DNA of 38,433 bases from Phycisphaeraceae bacterium (GCA_002716625.1 PBAS01000057.1:1-38433); one strand, 5' to 3'; shown: positions 25,503-34,660, counted from the first letter of the stretch. The notes: generated by a model not told the origin, from the letters alone. Numbers and translations: made by a program.

Positions 25503-26708
25503 TCAGGCCAAGTGGAAAATACTGCTGGCGATATGACGCGTGCCGCCCAGATTGTTGCCGTCGACCTTCATGAAGTAGTAAGCACAAAAAACCTGACCGT
25601 CATCGAGTTCCGTGGCCACTGGATAACCCAGGTCCCAATCACTACCGTCAGCACGAATCACTGTTTCTGTGGACCATGATTTTCCTGCATCTTCACTGGC
25701 GACAAGGCCGATCCCAAATGGCGGTTGGCGTCGGGCAAAGACCACGATGATCCGCCCGTCACGCAGTTGCAACGGCCATGGCGAACGATAGCGGGGGCCT
25801 GCGCGTCGCGCGCCGGGCCAGACATGGTCTCGCCCCAGTGCTGTCCATGGAGATTGTCCCCATCGCACGATGGGTTGTGGAATACTCCAACTGTAGCCGC
25901 CATCATCCGAATAGTTCATTTGAATCGCATCACGAAGACCGGCGATATTAAGCATGTAACACTGCAGTCGCCCGTTCGGAAGAAGAATCAATGCCCCGTA
26001 GGTTGCTCTTCCCCGCCCCGTTGGGTCGCGGTACACCTCGGCATTCTGTTTCCAGGTCAGGCCCTGGTCGTCGGTCCCGTAAACCCCCAGCGCCCAGGAA
26101 CCGGACGCCGCCTTGCTGGTGGGAACCACCAGTTGTGGGCCATCGAGAAATTGTACGGGACCTGCACCGTCGATGTGCACATAGTTCATGCCAGCGGGCG
26201 GTGAAACACGCGTGGGAACTATTTCCCATGTATGGCCGCGATCACCGGAACGAAATGCGTAGCACTCCAGCGACGGGTGGCCATCATCATTCAGTGGACC
26301 GGATGCGGGCCGGGAAAAATAGATCGATGCGTCGTGATCCGAAAGGTCAATTTTCTCACGGGAACGCTTGGTGTCGTCAGATCGAGCGAGGATCACTCGT
26401 TTTTCCTCGAGGTCCAGCGAGTCATCCCAGATGACAACCTCATTTTCACGTGGCCATGTCTGGCCGTGATCCAGTGACCGTTGCAGGAGAATCTTGGCCC
26501 TCGCCTTGTAGCCGCCAAGTTGTCCATGCTTCACATCAGCCCCTGTCTGATAGTTACAAGGTGCGTGGTGATGAACCACGGTGATTTCGCCATGACCGTA
26601 GTTTCCGATGGGACACTGCCTTGGATGGGCACACATCCGATTCTGGCTGTAACACATCTTGTTGTGGTGTATGTCAATGAGTTTCAGGTTTGGAGGTTGT
26701 ACTGTCAT
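25503..26708 (-). CDS. Sialidase-like Asp-box (BNR repeat) protein, divergent member
   Basis: This 401-residue propeller protein has Asp-boxes SLDHGQTW, SGDRGHTW, TDDQGLTW, SDDGGYSW and SEDAGKSW. It differs from copies A and B in sequence and in its His/Cys-containing N-terminus (KLIDIHHNKMCYSQNRMC). No signal peptide is seen. A cluster of acidic and arginine residues lies in RPASGPLNDDGHPSLE and GPRYRSPWPLQLRDGRIIV; sialidase-type arginines could be among these, but assignment by eye is unsafe. The frame stays open upstream of the ATG at 26708 and no good ribosome binding site is seen, so the start is uncertain. It is convergent with the P-domain gene, whose end is 45 bases away. Confidence 0.83.
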   Translation of the reverse strand: MTVQPPNLKLIDIHHNKMCYSQNRMCAHPRQCPIGNYGHGEITVVHHHAPCNYQTGADVKHGQLGGYKARAKILLQRSLDHGQTWPRENEVVIWDDSLDLEEKRVILARSDDTKRSREKIDLSDHDASIYFSRPASGPLNDDGHPSLECYAFRSGDRGHTWEIVPTRVSPPAGMNYVHIDGAGPVQFLDGPQLVVPTSKAASGSWALGVYGTDDQGLTWKQNAEVYRDPTGRGRATYGALILLPNGRLQCYMLNIAGLRDAIQMNYSDDGGYSWSIPQPIVRWGQSPWTALGRDHVWPGARRAGPRYRSPWPLQLRDGRIIVVFARRQPPFGIGLVASEDAGKSWSTETVIRADGSDWDLGYPVATELDDGQVFCAYYFMKVDGNNLGGTRHIASSIFHLA

Positions 26709-26836
26709 TTGTGATAATGATGGTCCGTTCCTTGTCTGTTCACAGGTCTTGAGGATCCGGGAACGATTACGGAAGGTTGGGTTGGGATTATCGTACCCAG
26801 TGTCGGCAAAGTGGTTGCACGTTATCAGGTAATTGT

Positions 26837-26989
26837 TTAAAGACCTCGCTTGGGACTGCTGGCACCCCGGACAGCAGTTACGGTTTCCGCCTCGATACGT
26901 ACGGTCTCGATTTCATCGGTGGGGATAACCCCTTTGACCACGAACCAGCCATCCATCTGTACATGCCCCAGAATCTGGCTGGGATTCAT
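26837..26989 (-). pseudogene. N-terminal fragment of a PhyH-family dioxygenase (first of two)
   Basis: The fragment reads MNPSQILGHVQMDGWFVVKG, then VIPTDEIETVRIEAETV, the standard PhyH opening (compare MLSPSQIDAYHKQGFLVIS at the window start). The frame then runs into unrelated residues and a stop at 26837. No downstream part with HxD is found in any frame. No ribosome binding site precedes the ATG. It is a truncated remnant left beside the divergent sialidase-like gene. Confidence 0.65.
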
Positions 26990-27384
26990 GGAGGTGTGTG
27001 TTGTGATATCGGGTTGGTGTAGACAACTCATTTTTAGGGTTGTTGGAGAGGTTCATGATCGACCCGGGTGAATTTTGAAGCTGACAACCGTTATTGTATC
27101 CGAGGGTGGTCTTTACGAGAGTTCATTGCCATGGTTTTAACGATTATCCTGATATGACGGGGTGTCAGGACGCACATCCCGGGTCTGTTTGGAGGCGGTG
27201 CCAGTTGGTCGGCACATACACAACGGCTTATGGTGTCGTATCCGAGGGGTTGTTCTATGTTTTTTCTTTGTGAAAGGTTCAGGAGTTTTAAGTGGGTATA
27301 ATCGGTGAGCGTGTGGTATAATTAAAGAACCATTTGTCTGGCCAGCGGCGTGGCTTGCAAGCAAAATTATTGGAGGAAGCCGTG
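26990..27384. other. Intergenic region upstream of third DNRLRE gene
   Basis: No gene is seen in this 395-base stretch. It ends with two TATAAT boxes 20 bases apart (27297-27302 and 27317-27322); the second is preceded by TG one base upstream, an extended minus-10. The short minus frame at 27137-27457 overlaps a real gene and is rejected. Confidence 0.45.
27314..27322 (+). promoter_or_regulatory. Extended minus-10 promoter candidate
   Basis: TGGTATAAT matches the extended minus-10 consensus. A second TATAAT lies 20 bases upstream. No good minus-35 is seen for either. Transcription would begin about 55 bases before the ATG at 27385. Confidence 0.35.
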
Positions 27385-28413
27385 ATGGATAAAGAACATT
27401 CAGCCCTTGGTTCATCTCATTGGCTATTTGGGATATTGCTTCTCTGGGTGATGGCATGCCCCGTGTCGGGAGTAGCTACAAGTTTCCGTGATGGTGTTTT
27501 GGGCTATGAAGGCACGGAAGATACGGTGATTATGTACAGGTGGGGAAACGATGCTGGAGGTTATGATTGGTGGATTAAAAATTATGGTGGCAATGGCGGG
27601 ATTCCAATCCGGAACAGTTACTGGCAGGCGATGATTCGGTTTAAGGATATCTATGGTTCGGGTTCAAACCAGATACCGCTGGGGGGACAAATCGATAGTG
27701 CAACGATGCGGATGCACATGTACGAACGGATGGAACCGGGCACGTTTCTTGTCTATCCGATGATTACCGATGTTCCCAATTACGGCACGATGGACGGCGG
27801 GTACTCTACGGATAATTCTGTTGCGGCCAGGCACAGGGCAGGGCCATATAGTAATCCTGCATTGAGTTGGTATGGTGGTTCTTACGTGCTTACGGATGCT
27901 CTTGGATCGGGTAATGGTGACTACGATTCAACACTTGGGTCGGCAAGTGCCGAAATCCCCGGCGCCTCGGGTTGGGTTGAGTTTGATGTGACGGATCTTT
28001 TGAAGGAGGGATATGTTGAAAATGGTCTGTTGATTCGAGCAGGCCTGGGCCCGGGTTCTGCACCCGGCGGGTATTTCAATGCTAGTGAGTGGGGTGACAT
28101 TGATTATCGACCTGAACTGGTGGTCGCATTTACCTTTCTGATGCCTGGAGATGCTAACGGTGATAGTCTGGTTGATGTGGCAGATCTCGGTATTGTTGGC
28201 GCCAATTTCAATGTGATAGATGCACTTCGCAGCCATGGCAACTTTAATGGTGACGATATCGTGGATGTTGCGGATCTGGGCATCCTCGGTGCCAACTGGA
28301 GTGATGCAGTGCAGGAGGCAACCCAAGCAGTCGCGGTACCTGAACCTGCAACCTTATCTCTAATTGCAATGAGTGTGTTGATGTTGGGTTACAGGCAGCG
28401 ATCGGGTCAGTAA
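27385..28413 (+). CDS. DNRLRE/CBM96-like surface protein with dockerin repeats and PEP-CTERM tail (third, shorter member)
   Basis: This is a 342-residue exported protein. The signal sequence includes WLFGILLLWVMACPVSGVA. The domain start SFRDGVLGYEGTEDTVIM and the phrases MIRFKDIYGSGSNQIPLGG, DSATMRMHMYERM and WVEFDVTDLLKEGYVENGLL are the standard DNRLRE blocks. It is shorter than and more distant from the 5808/11529 pair and lacks their long insert. Two dockerin loops (28144-28302; GDANGDSLVDVADLG, GNFNGDDIVDVADLG) precede PEPAT (28339-28353), a hydrophobic span and GYRQRSGQ. GGAGG eight bases before the ATG at 27385 sets the start; the frame is open further upstream. Glycan or matrix binding is inferred from the family. 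Confidence 0.88.
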   Translation: MDKEHSALGSSHWLFGILLLWVMACPVSGVATSFRDGVLGYEGTEDTVIMYRWGNDAGGYDWWIKNYGGNGGIPIRNSYWQAMIRFKDIYGSGSNQIPLGGQIDSATMRMHMYERMEPGTFLVYPMITDVPNYGTMDGGYSTDNSVAARHRAGPYSNPALSWYGGSYVLTDALGSGNGDYDSTLGSASAEIPGASGWVEFDVTDLLKEGYVENGLLIRAGLGPGSAPGGYFNASEWGDIDYRPELVVAFTFLMPGDANGDSLVDVADLGIVGANFNVIDALRSHGNFNGDDIVDVADLGILGANWSDAVQEATQAVAVPEPATLSLIAMSVLMLGYRQRSGQ

Positions 28414-28454
28414 GAGGTCTCGTGGGTAGTTGCCGTGATAGATTTTCCTGTCAA

Positions 28455-28841
28455 TCACCCATTGGGGTTTGAAGTGGTGTTGATTTCCTGCATCTTGGGA
28501 TTCGGACCATACTGGTTGTCGCCTTCATCGCTATCCCGAACTAGGAAGACCAATCGCACAATCCATCCGACGAACGGAACGAAACAGAGCAACTGCTGCC
28601 AACCACTTTTGCTGGTATGGTGCAGTCTGCGCGCTGCGACCGCCAACGTCGGGAGCAACATGCCCAGGGTGTATAGATACCCTGGCAAGTTGGAATTATT
28701 CGCCGGAGAAAATGTTCCTTCGATGAACCCAAGTACATGGATGATGATGAAGTAGAACAGTGTGAACATCCAGTATTCCATTCGCTGTGCCCGGCCACTG
28801 AAGACGGCATATTTCTTGAGGACCTAGATGTACCATTTCAT
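28455..28841 (-). pseudogene. DUF805 membrane protein gene interrupted by an amber codon at position 6
   Basis: The original start is the ATG at 28841, which follows AGAAGGAAG, a strong ribosome binding site. The frame reads MKWYI, then TAG (28824-28826), then VLKKYAVFSGRAQRMEYWMF and continues to 28455. All DUF805 hallmarks are present: FSGRAQRMEYW, LYTLGMLLPTLAVAARRLHH, KSGWQQLLCFVPFVGW and DNQYGPNPK. Family members of about 120 residues are small inner-membrane proteins of unknown function. The first downstream ATG (28781) falls after the conserved FSGRAxR motif and has no ribosome binding site, so simple re-initiation would lose conserved sequence. The rest of the gene is intact, so the stop is recent, is read through, or is a sequencing substitution. 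Confidence 0.85.
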
Positions 28842-29009
28842 TTCAGCTTCCTTCTCATGGAGGTGTTTTATGTCTTGTACCAGTACTGCACGTTCGTTAT
28901 TTCTGGTTTCGATCAAGGACGGTGGTTGGAGATGTCGTGGACTTTTTAATCAACGAACGATCAAATACGAAATACTCTCCTGGTCAGGCATGCGGTCGTT
29001 GTGACTGGG

Positions 29010-30356
29010 CTATTCATCAAGTCCGGGGAAGGATGCCCCGCCAAGTTGCAGAAGATCGCCGGTGCCACCGGGAAGTGTGATTCGCAACTCACCGTTGGTC
29101 ACCTTTAAATACTCCGGCTGGCCTGTTTCGCGTGAAAGACGGCCCACAACCGTTATGGTTGGGTCGACTTTTAGGCGTACGGTCAGCATTCGTTGGTCAG
29201 CCGAGGCGTTCATGTCGTGCCACAAGTTACTGATCATAAGATATTGGCGGTCGGAATCGTCCTGGAAATAACCAACCAGTACATCCTTGTCCGCAGCTTC
29301 CTGCGAGTCTTCAATGGTGATCGAACGAATACGCTTTTCGCCACCGGCATCGGCAGACCACGCGATGGCCGGCTCTGGGATTTGGCTGTCCACACCGGGC
29401 AGGTAACGCACGTCGGTACTCCTTAGGAACCGAATCGACCGGCCAAGATTGAATACTTCCTTGTTTAAGCGGGCGACATCGTAATAGATTGGGCGTAGTT
29501 TGCCGGTGCTGTTTTCCACCATCGCCGGGCCTTGTGCATTCTCATAAGTGAAATAGAGGATGCCGGTGTAGCCACATACCAGGTGCATGAATACTTGCAT
29601 GCGAACATCTGATTCACTGGGCATCCGGTATTTTCGCCTGAGATCTTTGTATGCCTGGACAAACGACCAGTAGGGGATATTGGTTTCCAATCCAATCTTC
29701 CGGGTAAGCAGCATGGTCCCGAACATGTTTTTTGTACTCCCATCCTGCATGAAGGGGTATGCGTCATACATCAATACATCACCCTTGGTGATGGTGGCAA
29801 AATCCCGCATGTATTGTTCGTAGGTATAGCCTTCTTCAGGCAGGGGGCCGCCATAATACTTGGTCATTCTTCTTGCACCCTGTGGCAGTGCATTGGAATA
29901 GATCAACTTATCCGGATATTTTTCTTTGAACCACTCGATGGCCTGGCCCACTTGGGGCATGACAATGCGCTGTGGTTCATCCCAGATAAGCCAGGCAATG
30001 CAGTTGGGGTATTTGTCGACCAGTGAGATTGCTTGTTCCTTGACTTCCTCGGTGAATCCAGCCTTTCTTAGTCGACTGGAGCGTATGTGGCCGTGCCAAG
30101 GTATGCCAGCCGCAGCGATATGCTCATACATGGCGGTCTTGATCTTCCATGGCAGTGCGGCGGTCATACCGGCTGCCATGTATTGCTCAGCTATGAATAG
30201 CTTGGGGTTGATTGACAATGCCATGATCGTGTACGGGTGGTGGCGCACCCATTTATGACCACGACTTAATTCCGCGGAGACAGGTGCGATACCCGTTGTC
30301 AGAAATGACAATGCCACCAAAATCATCCAACGGGTTGTGGGTAGATGACGGTTCAT
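29010..30356 (-). CDS. Exported barrel glycosidase-like protein
   Basis: This is a 448-residue protein with a clear signal peptide (MILVALSFLTTGIAPVSA, cleavage near residue 28). A TIM-barrel-like domain covers most of the chain. The motif CIAWLIWDEPQR puts a candidate acid/base Glu at residue 127, and ILYFTYENAQGPAM puts another Glu at 272; WSFVQAYKDL and DVLMYDAYPF resemble barrel strand ends. The C-terminal 100 residues look like a small beta domain (QYLMISNLWHDMNA, then TVRLKVDPTITVVG). I cannot name a GH family. It lacks dockerin and PEP-CTERM elements, so it should be periplasmic or secreted. AAGGA upstream supports the ATG at 30356 over the one at 30374. It is divergent from the DUF3592 gene. 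Confidence 0.78.
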   Translation of the reverse strand: MNRHLPTTRWMILVALSFLTTGIAPVSAELSRGHKWVRHHPYTIMALSINPKLFIAEQYMAAGMTAALPWKIKTAMYEHIAAAGIPWHGHIRSSRLRKAGFTEEVKEQAISLVDKYPNCIAWLIWDEPQRIVMPQVGQAIEWFKEKYPDKLIYSNALPQGARRMTKYYGGPLPEEGYTYEQYMRDFATITKGDVLMYDAYPFMQDGSTKNMFGTMLLTRKIGLETNIPYWSFVQAYKDLRRKYRMPSESDVRMQVFMHLVCGYTGILYFTYENAQGPAMVENSTGKLRPIYYDVARLNKEVFNLGRSIRFLRSTDVRYLPGVDSQIPEPAIAWSADAGGEKRIRSITIEDSQEAADKDVLVGYFQDDSDRQYLMISNLWHDMNASADQRMLTVRLKVDPTITVVGRLSRETGQPEYLKVTNGELRITLPGGTGDLLQLGGASFPGLDE

Positions 30357-30510
30357 GAAGGTATTCCTTGTCATATGAATGTAAGGGGAACCCTGACGGC
30401 CCGGTGCGATCAGGGGTTATTGTATGATAAACGCGATGATATACACAGGTCCTCACACCGCTTATGACTGCTGATAAGGGTGTAAGGGTAACGGGATCGG
30501 TGAAGCGTAT

Positions 30511-31068
30511 ATGACTAGAACCGAAGATGATCATCGGCGCGGCGTGGTGTTGCTGTTATTGATCAGTGGTCTGGTGATTATGATCACCAGCTTTATTGTT
30601 TTTGCGGTGATCCTTGCCGATGAAAGCAAGCTTGAAGCCGCCAAATCTTGGCCATCAACAACGGGAACCATTGAGTTCTCACAGGTAAAGATGAAGCACC
30701 GGGCAATGGGGCCAAGGTTGCTTTGGATGAGTGAGCCGGTGGTCGAATATCGTTACGAAGTAGATGCTAAGTTGTATCGGGGCACACGAATCTGGTTTCG
30801 CCATTCGGTTACAGCAGAGGCGATTCGTGTTGGTGACCGGGAATTCCAGGCTGACGAGGTGGTTGAAAGGTACCCCATCGGTGCTGAGGTGGCGGTCTAC
30901 TTCAATGCGGAGGACCCGGAGGATGCGGTTCTCGAACTGCACGTTGGCGCAAGCAGTCGCTTCCTGTCTTATGTAAGTATTGTTGTGGCAGTTATGGGCC
31001 TGTTCCTGGTGTTGCTGTCGGTTTCTAGCAGGTCTAAGAAAAAAACGGATCCGGTAACGGCACGGTGA
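30511..31068 (+). CDS. DUF3592 membrane protein
   Basis: This is a 185-residue protein with one N-terminal span (VVLLLLISGLVIMITSFIVF) and one C-terminal span (VSIVVAVMGLFLVLLSV), which hold between them an extracytoplasmic beta domain. The domain shows the DUF3592 pattern: WPSTTGTIEFSQV at the start, then PVVEYRYEVDAKLYRGTRIW, YPIGAEVAVYFNAEDPEDAV and LELHVGAS. The family is widespread and of unknown function. The basic tail (SRSKKKTDP) would be cytoplasmic. The start at 30511 has only a weak GGTGAAG site. It stands alone between the divergent GH-like gene and the tRNA gene, with no obvious partner. Confidence 0.88.
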   Translation: MTRTEDDHRRGVVLLLLISGLVIMITSFIVFAVILADESKLEAAKSWPSTTGTIEFSQVKMKHRAMGPRLLWMSEPVVEYRYEVDAKLYRGTRIWFRHSVTAEAIRVGDREFQADEVVERYPIGAEVAVYFNAEDPEDAVLELHVGASSRFLSYVSIVVAVMGLFLVLLSVSSRSKKKTDPVTAR

Positions 31069-31188
31069 TCAAAGGCAGTGTGGTAACGGATGATCAGGTG
31101 GTTAAAATCGATGTGACTTTATGGTGATCAAGCGGATTATTGGGAAGTAGGGTGCCGGGGTGGGAAGGTCGATCATGGTGATAGTGCT

Positions 31189-31262
31189 GTCCGCGTAGCT
31201 CAATTGGATAGAGTGTCGGCCTCCGAAGCCGAAGGTTGCAGGTTCGAGCCCTGCCGCGGATA
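31189..31262 (+). tRNA. tRNA-Arg(CCG)
   Basis: A complete cloverleaf of 74 bases can be drawn. The acceptor GTCCGCG pairs with CGCGGAT (31255-31261), with discriminator A. The D-arm is GCTC-loop-AGAG. The anticodon stem TCGGC/GCCGA (31216-31220, 31228-31232) has the loop CTCCGAA, giving anticodon CCG at 31223-31225. The T-arm GCAGG-TTCGAGC-CCTGC is perfect. CCA is not encoded. It would read CGG codons. It lies between the DUF3592 gene and a gene-poor stretch. Confidence 0.97.
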
Positions 31263-31582
31263 TTTAGTTGTATCAATGACTTGCGCATCAGCGCCCATGC
31301 CCACCAAATCGTTTGTTTTGCAGTTTGTCAGTTGTTTGATCGGTGGCGGCATTATCATCGGGCACTTCTCAACGCCTACCAGGCGGTCCCTAAGAACACG
31401 TACCTGTTGCTTGGTGATGCCGCGATCCGCATTGGTGGGGTGGATCTTTGATCAGTCTTAAAGATCTGCTGCCATTGGTTACATGGTGCTGGGAAGGCAA
31501 CGATACGTGTGATCACGGCAGCTCGTGTTGTCCAAGTCCACCCATGATGGATCCCGCTCCGCCCTTTCCGCCCCGCCTCACG
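31263..31582. other. Gene-free stretch downstream of tRNA-Arg
   Basis: No gene is supported. A plus-strand frame that overlaps the tRNA end (31236-31451) ends NTYLLLGDAAIRIGGVDL, which looks somewhat protein-like but is not recognised and has no valid start. I looked for integrase-like motifs and for a repeat of the tRNA 3' end and saw neither. Confidence 0.4.
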
Positions 31583-32737
31583 TCAAGCCGACTGGTCGCC
31601 CTTAGGATCAAAGATCGTCGCCTCAATATGTGTTTGCGGGTGCTGCGGGCTGCACCAGAAATAGACAGCGACACATTTGCGATCCGGCCGCTGAAACAGA
31701 CGAACATAGCCGAGGTCGGCCATGCCGTTGATCGATTGGAAATCGTCGCGAATGACGTAACGAACGCTCCAGTTCTTCCCCTGGTCTTCACTGTATCGCA
31801 ATGCGATGCACTCATTCCCGTTACTGCGATCGCCGTAGGCGCAGCACAGACGCCCGTCTGCCAGAACCAGTAGGGATGGCGGATTGCCGTTGTGCCGCGG
31901 GCCCGCCTCTGCTTCGGTGTTGTCGACTTTGGACAGAAATGACCACGAGCCGCCATTGTCCTCACTGCGATAGCAGTCGATCCAGTTATTCCATGGTGAC
32001 TTGCGACGTACGGCCGTCACGATGGTCGACGAAGAAACGCGTACCGGCGCGGGGTAGGCGGCGCGACAGGGATCGTCCCAGGGTACAACCCAAGATACGA
32101 ACGAGAAGGTTTTACCGCCATCGGTGGTGCAGGCGAGGAACGTCTTTTCCACCAGCGAGATTTGCAGGTCTCGGCCGGAAGGGTCGGTACGAAGTCGCAC
32201 CGTGAGAAACAGGTACAGCTCTTGCGGACCGTTGATGATGTAGGCGGTTCGACTACTGAACTCCTTTCCTACCAACTCCGGATGATTCAAAAGTTCACCG
32301 AAATGGAAGGGTCCGCGCCAGGACGCGCCGCGGTCATCGCTGCAGAACCAGTGAGCGCCCCGGTTTCCGTGATAGCCATTGCCCTCAACACGCATCACAA
32401 AACCGGGGTTGACGAGGTCGAGATGGCCCTGTGGTTCAGTTGCCATGAGAGACTGACCGGCATAGTTCTCTGGCGGCCATGCGGTCCACGTCTGGCCGCC
32501 GTCTTGGCTGCGTGCCAACCAGGATTCCAGTGGTAATTCATCCTGAACTTGGTGGCCAGGTTCTGTCCCTTGGAATACGCCTTTGGTGAAGCCGACGAGT
32601 ATTTCGTCGTCCCACTGCCATGCGGGGCCGCTCATGCCGTTGTTGGCCGGCACGGCCGCCCATGCGTCTGGTCGGTGATAGACTACGCTGTGCCGATTCT
32701 GCTTATCCAATCTGTCCAGTCGTTGCTTCATCGTCAT
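31583..32737 (-). CDS. Sialidase-like Asp-box (BNR repeat) protein, copy B
   Basis: This is a 384-residue propeller protein and a close paralogue of the protein at 21512. Shared blocks include HSVVYHRPDAWAAVP, VMRVEGNGYHGNRGAHWFCS, RTDPSGRDLQISLVEK, SWVVPWDDPCR and SINGMADLGYVRLFQRPD. Asp-boxes are SQDGGQTW, SDDRGASW, TTDGGKTF, SEDNGGSW and SEDQGKNW. It has an extra N-terminal segment (MTMKQRLDRLDKQNR) and a short C-terminal extension. No signal peptide is present. The ATG at 32737 has AGGG ten bases upstream; an ATG at 32776 adds non-homologous residues. Sialidase activity is not proven by sequence. Its neighbours are a six-hairpin glycosidase-like gene (divergent) and a sulfatase. Confidence 0.88.
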   Translation of the reverse strand: MTMKQRLDRLDKQNRHSVVYHRPDAWAAVPANNGMSGPAWQWDDEILVGFTKGVFQGTEPGHQVQDELPLESWLARSQDGGQTWTAWPPENYAGQSLMATEPQGHLDLVNPGFVMRVEGNGYHGNRGAHWFCSDDRGASWRGPFHFGELLNHPELVGKEFSSRTAYIINGPQELYLFLTVRLRTDPSGRDLQISLVEKTFLACTTDGGKTFSFVSWVVPWDDPCRAAYPAPVRVSSSTIVTAVRRKSPWNNWIDCYRSEDNGGSWSFLSKVDNTEAEAGPRHNGNPPSLLVLADGRLCCAYGDRSNGNECIALRYSEDQGKNWSVRYVIRDDFQSINGMADLGYVRLFQRPDRKCVAVYFWCSPQHPQTHIEATIFDPKGDQSA

Positions 32738-33150
32738 GGGAAGGTGCCCTGTGAGGTACTTGGTGGTGACCGTCATTCGTCATCAAAGTGTCGCGGCGTC
32801 GCCATGAAAGAGCAACTTGCCCGTCGCACGCCACGTCCGGCGTCTGAGGTGATTGCAACATGGCCGCCAGACTCCGGAGCTGCGCCCCTCCGCTTGCCGG
32901 CCATGTCTGAGTACGAGAAACGTTAACATAGGTACTGGCATCACAAGGCTCCCGGCGAGTTATTAGTTGGAACTTTTATGAGTCTGAGAAGACCCCACGA
33001 GATGCCAGCGGTGCCTTTCGAACGAAGGCTTCGAGCGTCCTGAAGCATTTATATGATGGAATCTGGCAGAAATGGACTTCTGAACGAATGCGGCTATGGG
33101 GATTAAAAGATTGATGTTGTCCAAACCCTTGATCGGAACAGGCAAAGAGG
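32738..33150. other. Divergent intergenic region, sialidase-like copy B / six-hairpin gene
   Basis: No gene is supported. A 40-codon frame near 32803-32925 starts MKEQLARRTPRPASEV but has no ribosome binding site or family resemblance. The region should hold promoters for both divergent genes. I saw no clear operator palindrome. Confidence 0.4.
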
Positions 33151-34482
33151 ATGGATGAGACTACGCCACAACCATCGTTGGATTCGAGGTTGAATGCACC
33201 GAAGAACATGATCAACTACTTCGGCTCGAAGCTACGCACGATGGACGATCGGAAGCCTCGGCCTCCAATCCATTCGCCCAAAGACGCATTGAATCAGCTT
33301 CCGGAACTGCACGCCTCGATCTTGGCCGCATGCGACTGGCTTATTGATGTCGCTCAGGTGACCACCGAAGAAGTGGATCCACAGCAGAATCCCCGTAATC
33401 TGCGCCACGACTACTGGAAAGGCGCATTTCGCGGCGAATATCGAGTGGCGACAAAACAGTGGGATTTCTTTTGTCCCTGTTGGCACGGTGCGCAAGCCGT
33501 AAAAGCTCTTTGCCTAGCGTATAAGGTAAGCCACGATGAGCACCACCTCGAGTCGGCGCGTATGGGAGGTGATTTTATCCTTCACTGTCAGGTTCAAGAG
33601 GGTGCTGATCGTGGTCTCATCCTCGCCTATGAAGATGATCCAGATAAAGTGGGTTCGGCTGCGATTCTAGAATCGTTGGACGGCCTGTTTTACCTGGCGG
33701 ACGCCACGGGTGACAAGCGGTACGAGCAAGCGGCGATCGCTGCACTTCGTTGGGTACGCGACCATAGGTGGGTCAAAGGTAAGGGCCTGATCCTTGGACG
33801 CTATGATCCCGTGACGCGCCAGACGATCCTCACACCACACATTTCAAAGGATGGCGGGTCAGGTCGACCATTGGCAGACGATGCTGTCTTTCTTAAGGGT
33901 TACCAGCGATCAGACGACGAGAGTCTGCGGGAGGTGTTCTACGACATCCTGGAACGATTGCTCGTTGATGAACGACCAGAGGGCAACTGGGTTGACTATA
34001 GTCCGTGTTATCGTGAGACCGGCGAGATTCATCCCCGCCATGGCTATTGGTGGGGCAGGCCCATGATCGACGCCTACCAAGACAGTGGCGAGCAGCGTTG
34101 GCTGGATGCGGCTTGCCGTTCGGCCACGTGGTACACCAAAGCGCAACGTCGCGATGGTGGTATGTTTCGAATGACTGATCTGAACTTCGACACGGGGTGT
34201 TTTAATCAGGCGACCAGCGGGATTGTTTGTGCGGCAATCCTTTGGATTGAGCTTTTCGAGTTGACAGGTGAGACCATGTGGCTAGAGCCAGCTCGCAAGG
34301 CGCTGGATTTTGCGATGAGCGTACAGTTTGTAGAACCGCAGGATCTCAACCTGACCGGATGCATCCTGGAGAAAGTCCTGCCGCCCGACGGAACTGATCG
34401 CAGTCCATACCACATCCGTGATTTGGGTACGATCTTTTTTGTTCAGGCTGGGGCGAAATTAATTTTGGCTACGCAAGGATGA
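33151..34482 (+). CDS. Six-hairpin (alpha/alpha barrel) glycosidase-like protein
   Basis: This is a 443-residue protein without a signal peptide. Its helix-rich repeats match the (alpha/alpha)6 toroid of GH88/GH105-type unsaturated glucuronyl hydrolases and related epimerases. Examples are LHASILAACDWLID, HGAQAVKALCLAYK, GLFYLADATGDKRYEQAAIA, MIDAYQDSGEQRWLDAA and LFELTGETMWLEPARKALDF. Aromatic and acidic clusters such as RHGYWWGRPM and KQWDFFCPCWHG would line the central cavity. A role in removing uronic acid residues from partly degraded glycans would fit the neighbouring sulfatase and sialidase-like genes, but this is inference. The ATG at 33151 directly follows AAGAGG, with a CAGG at a better distance. 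It is convergent with the sulfatase. Confidence 0.77.
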   Translation: MDETTPQPSLDSRLNAPKNMINYFGSKLRTMDDRKPRPPIHSPKDALNQLPELHASILAACDWLIDVAQVTTEEVDPQQNPRNLRHDYWKGAFRGEYRVATKQWDFFCPCWHGAQAVKALCLAYKVSHDEHHLESARMGGDFILHCQVQEGADRGLILAYEDDPDKVGSAAILESLDGLFYLADATGDKRYEQAAIAALRWVRDHRWVKGKGLILGRYDPVTRQTILTPHISKDGGSGRPLADDAVFLKGYQRSDDESLREVFYDILERLLVDERPEGNWVDYSPCYRETGEIHPRHGYWWGRPMIDAYQDSGEQRWLDAACRSATWYTKAQRRDGGMFRMTDLNFDTGCFNQATSGIVCAAILWIELFELTGETMWLEPARKALDFAMSVQFVEPQDLNLTGCILEKVLPPDGTDRSPYHIRDLGTIFFVQAGAKLILATQG

Positions 34483-34660
34483 TTGCTGCTGGAGTATGAC
34501 ACGCCGATTTCTCGGAATTGCACGGTGTGGGAGCATTTATGACCCGTCGTAAACTGGTTCTCCAGCATGGATGGTTGGCGGTATGTAGAAACCGTGTTGT
34601 GATTGCCACGAAAAGTCACTCAGACACAGGTTTTAGCCTGGAGTACTGAATCGCATGACA

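Noticed and set aside
31236..31451. Plus-strand frame ending NTYLLLGDAAIRIGGVDL next to the tRNA
   Set aside because: It begins inside the tRNA, has no start signal and cannot be assigned. No integrase motif or duplicated tRNA end was seen, so an integrated element is not supported.
34494..34650. Short frames starting MTRRFLGIA and MTRRKLVLQ downstream of the six-hairpin gene
   Set aside because: The first looks like a twin-arginine start but stops within about 18 codons, and the second has no family. Too little to call a remnant.
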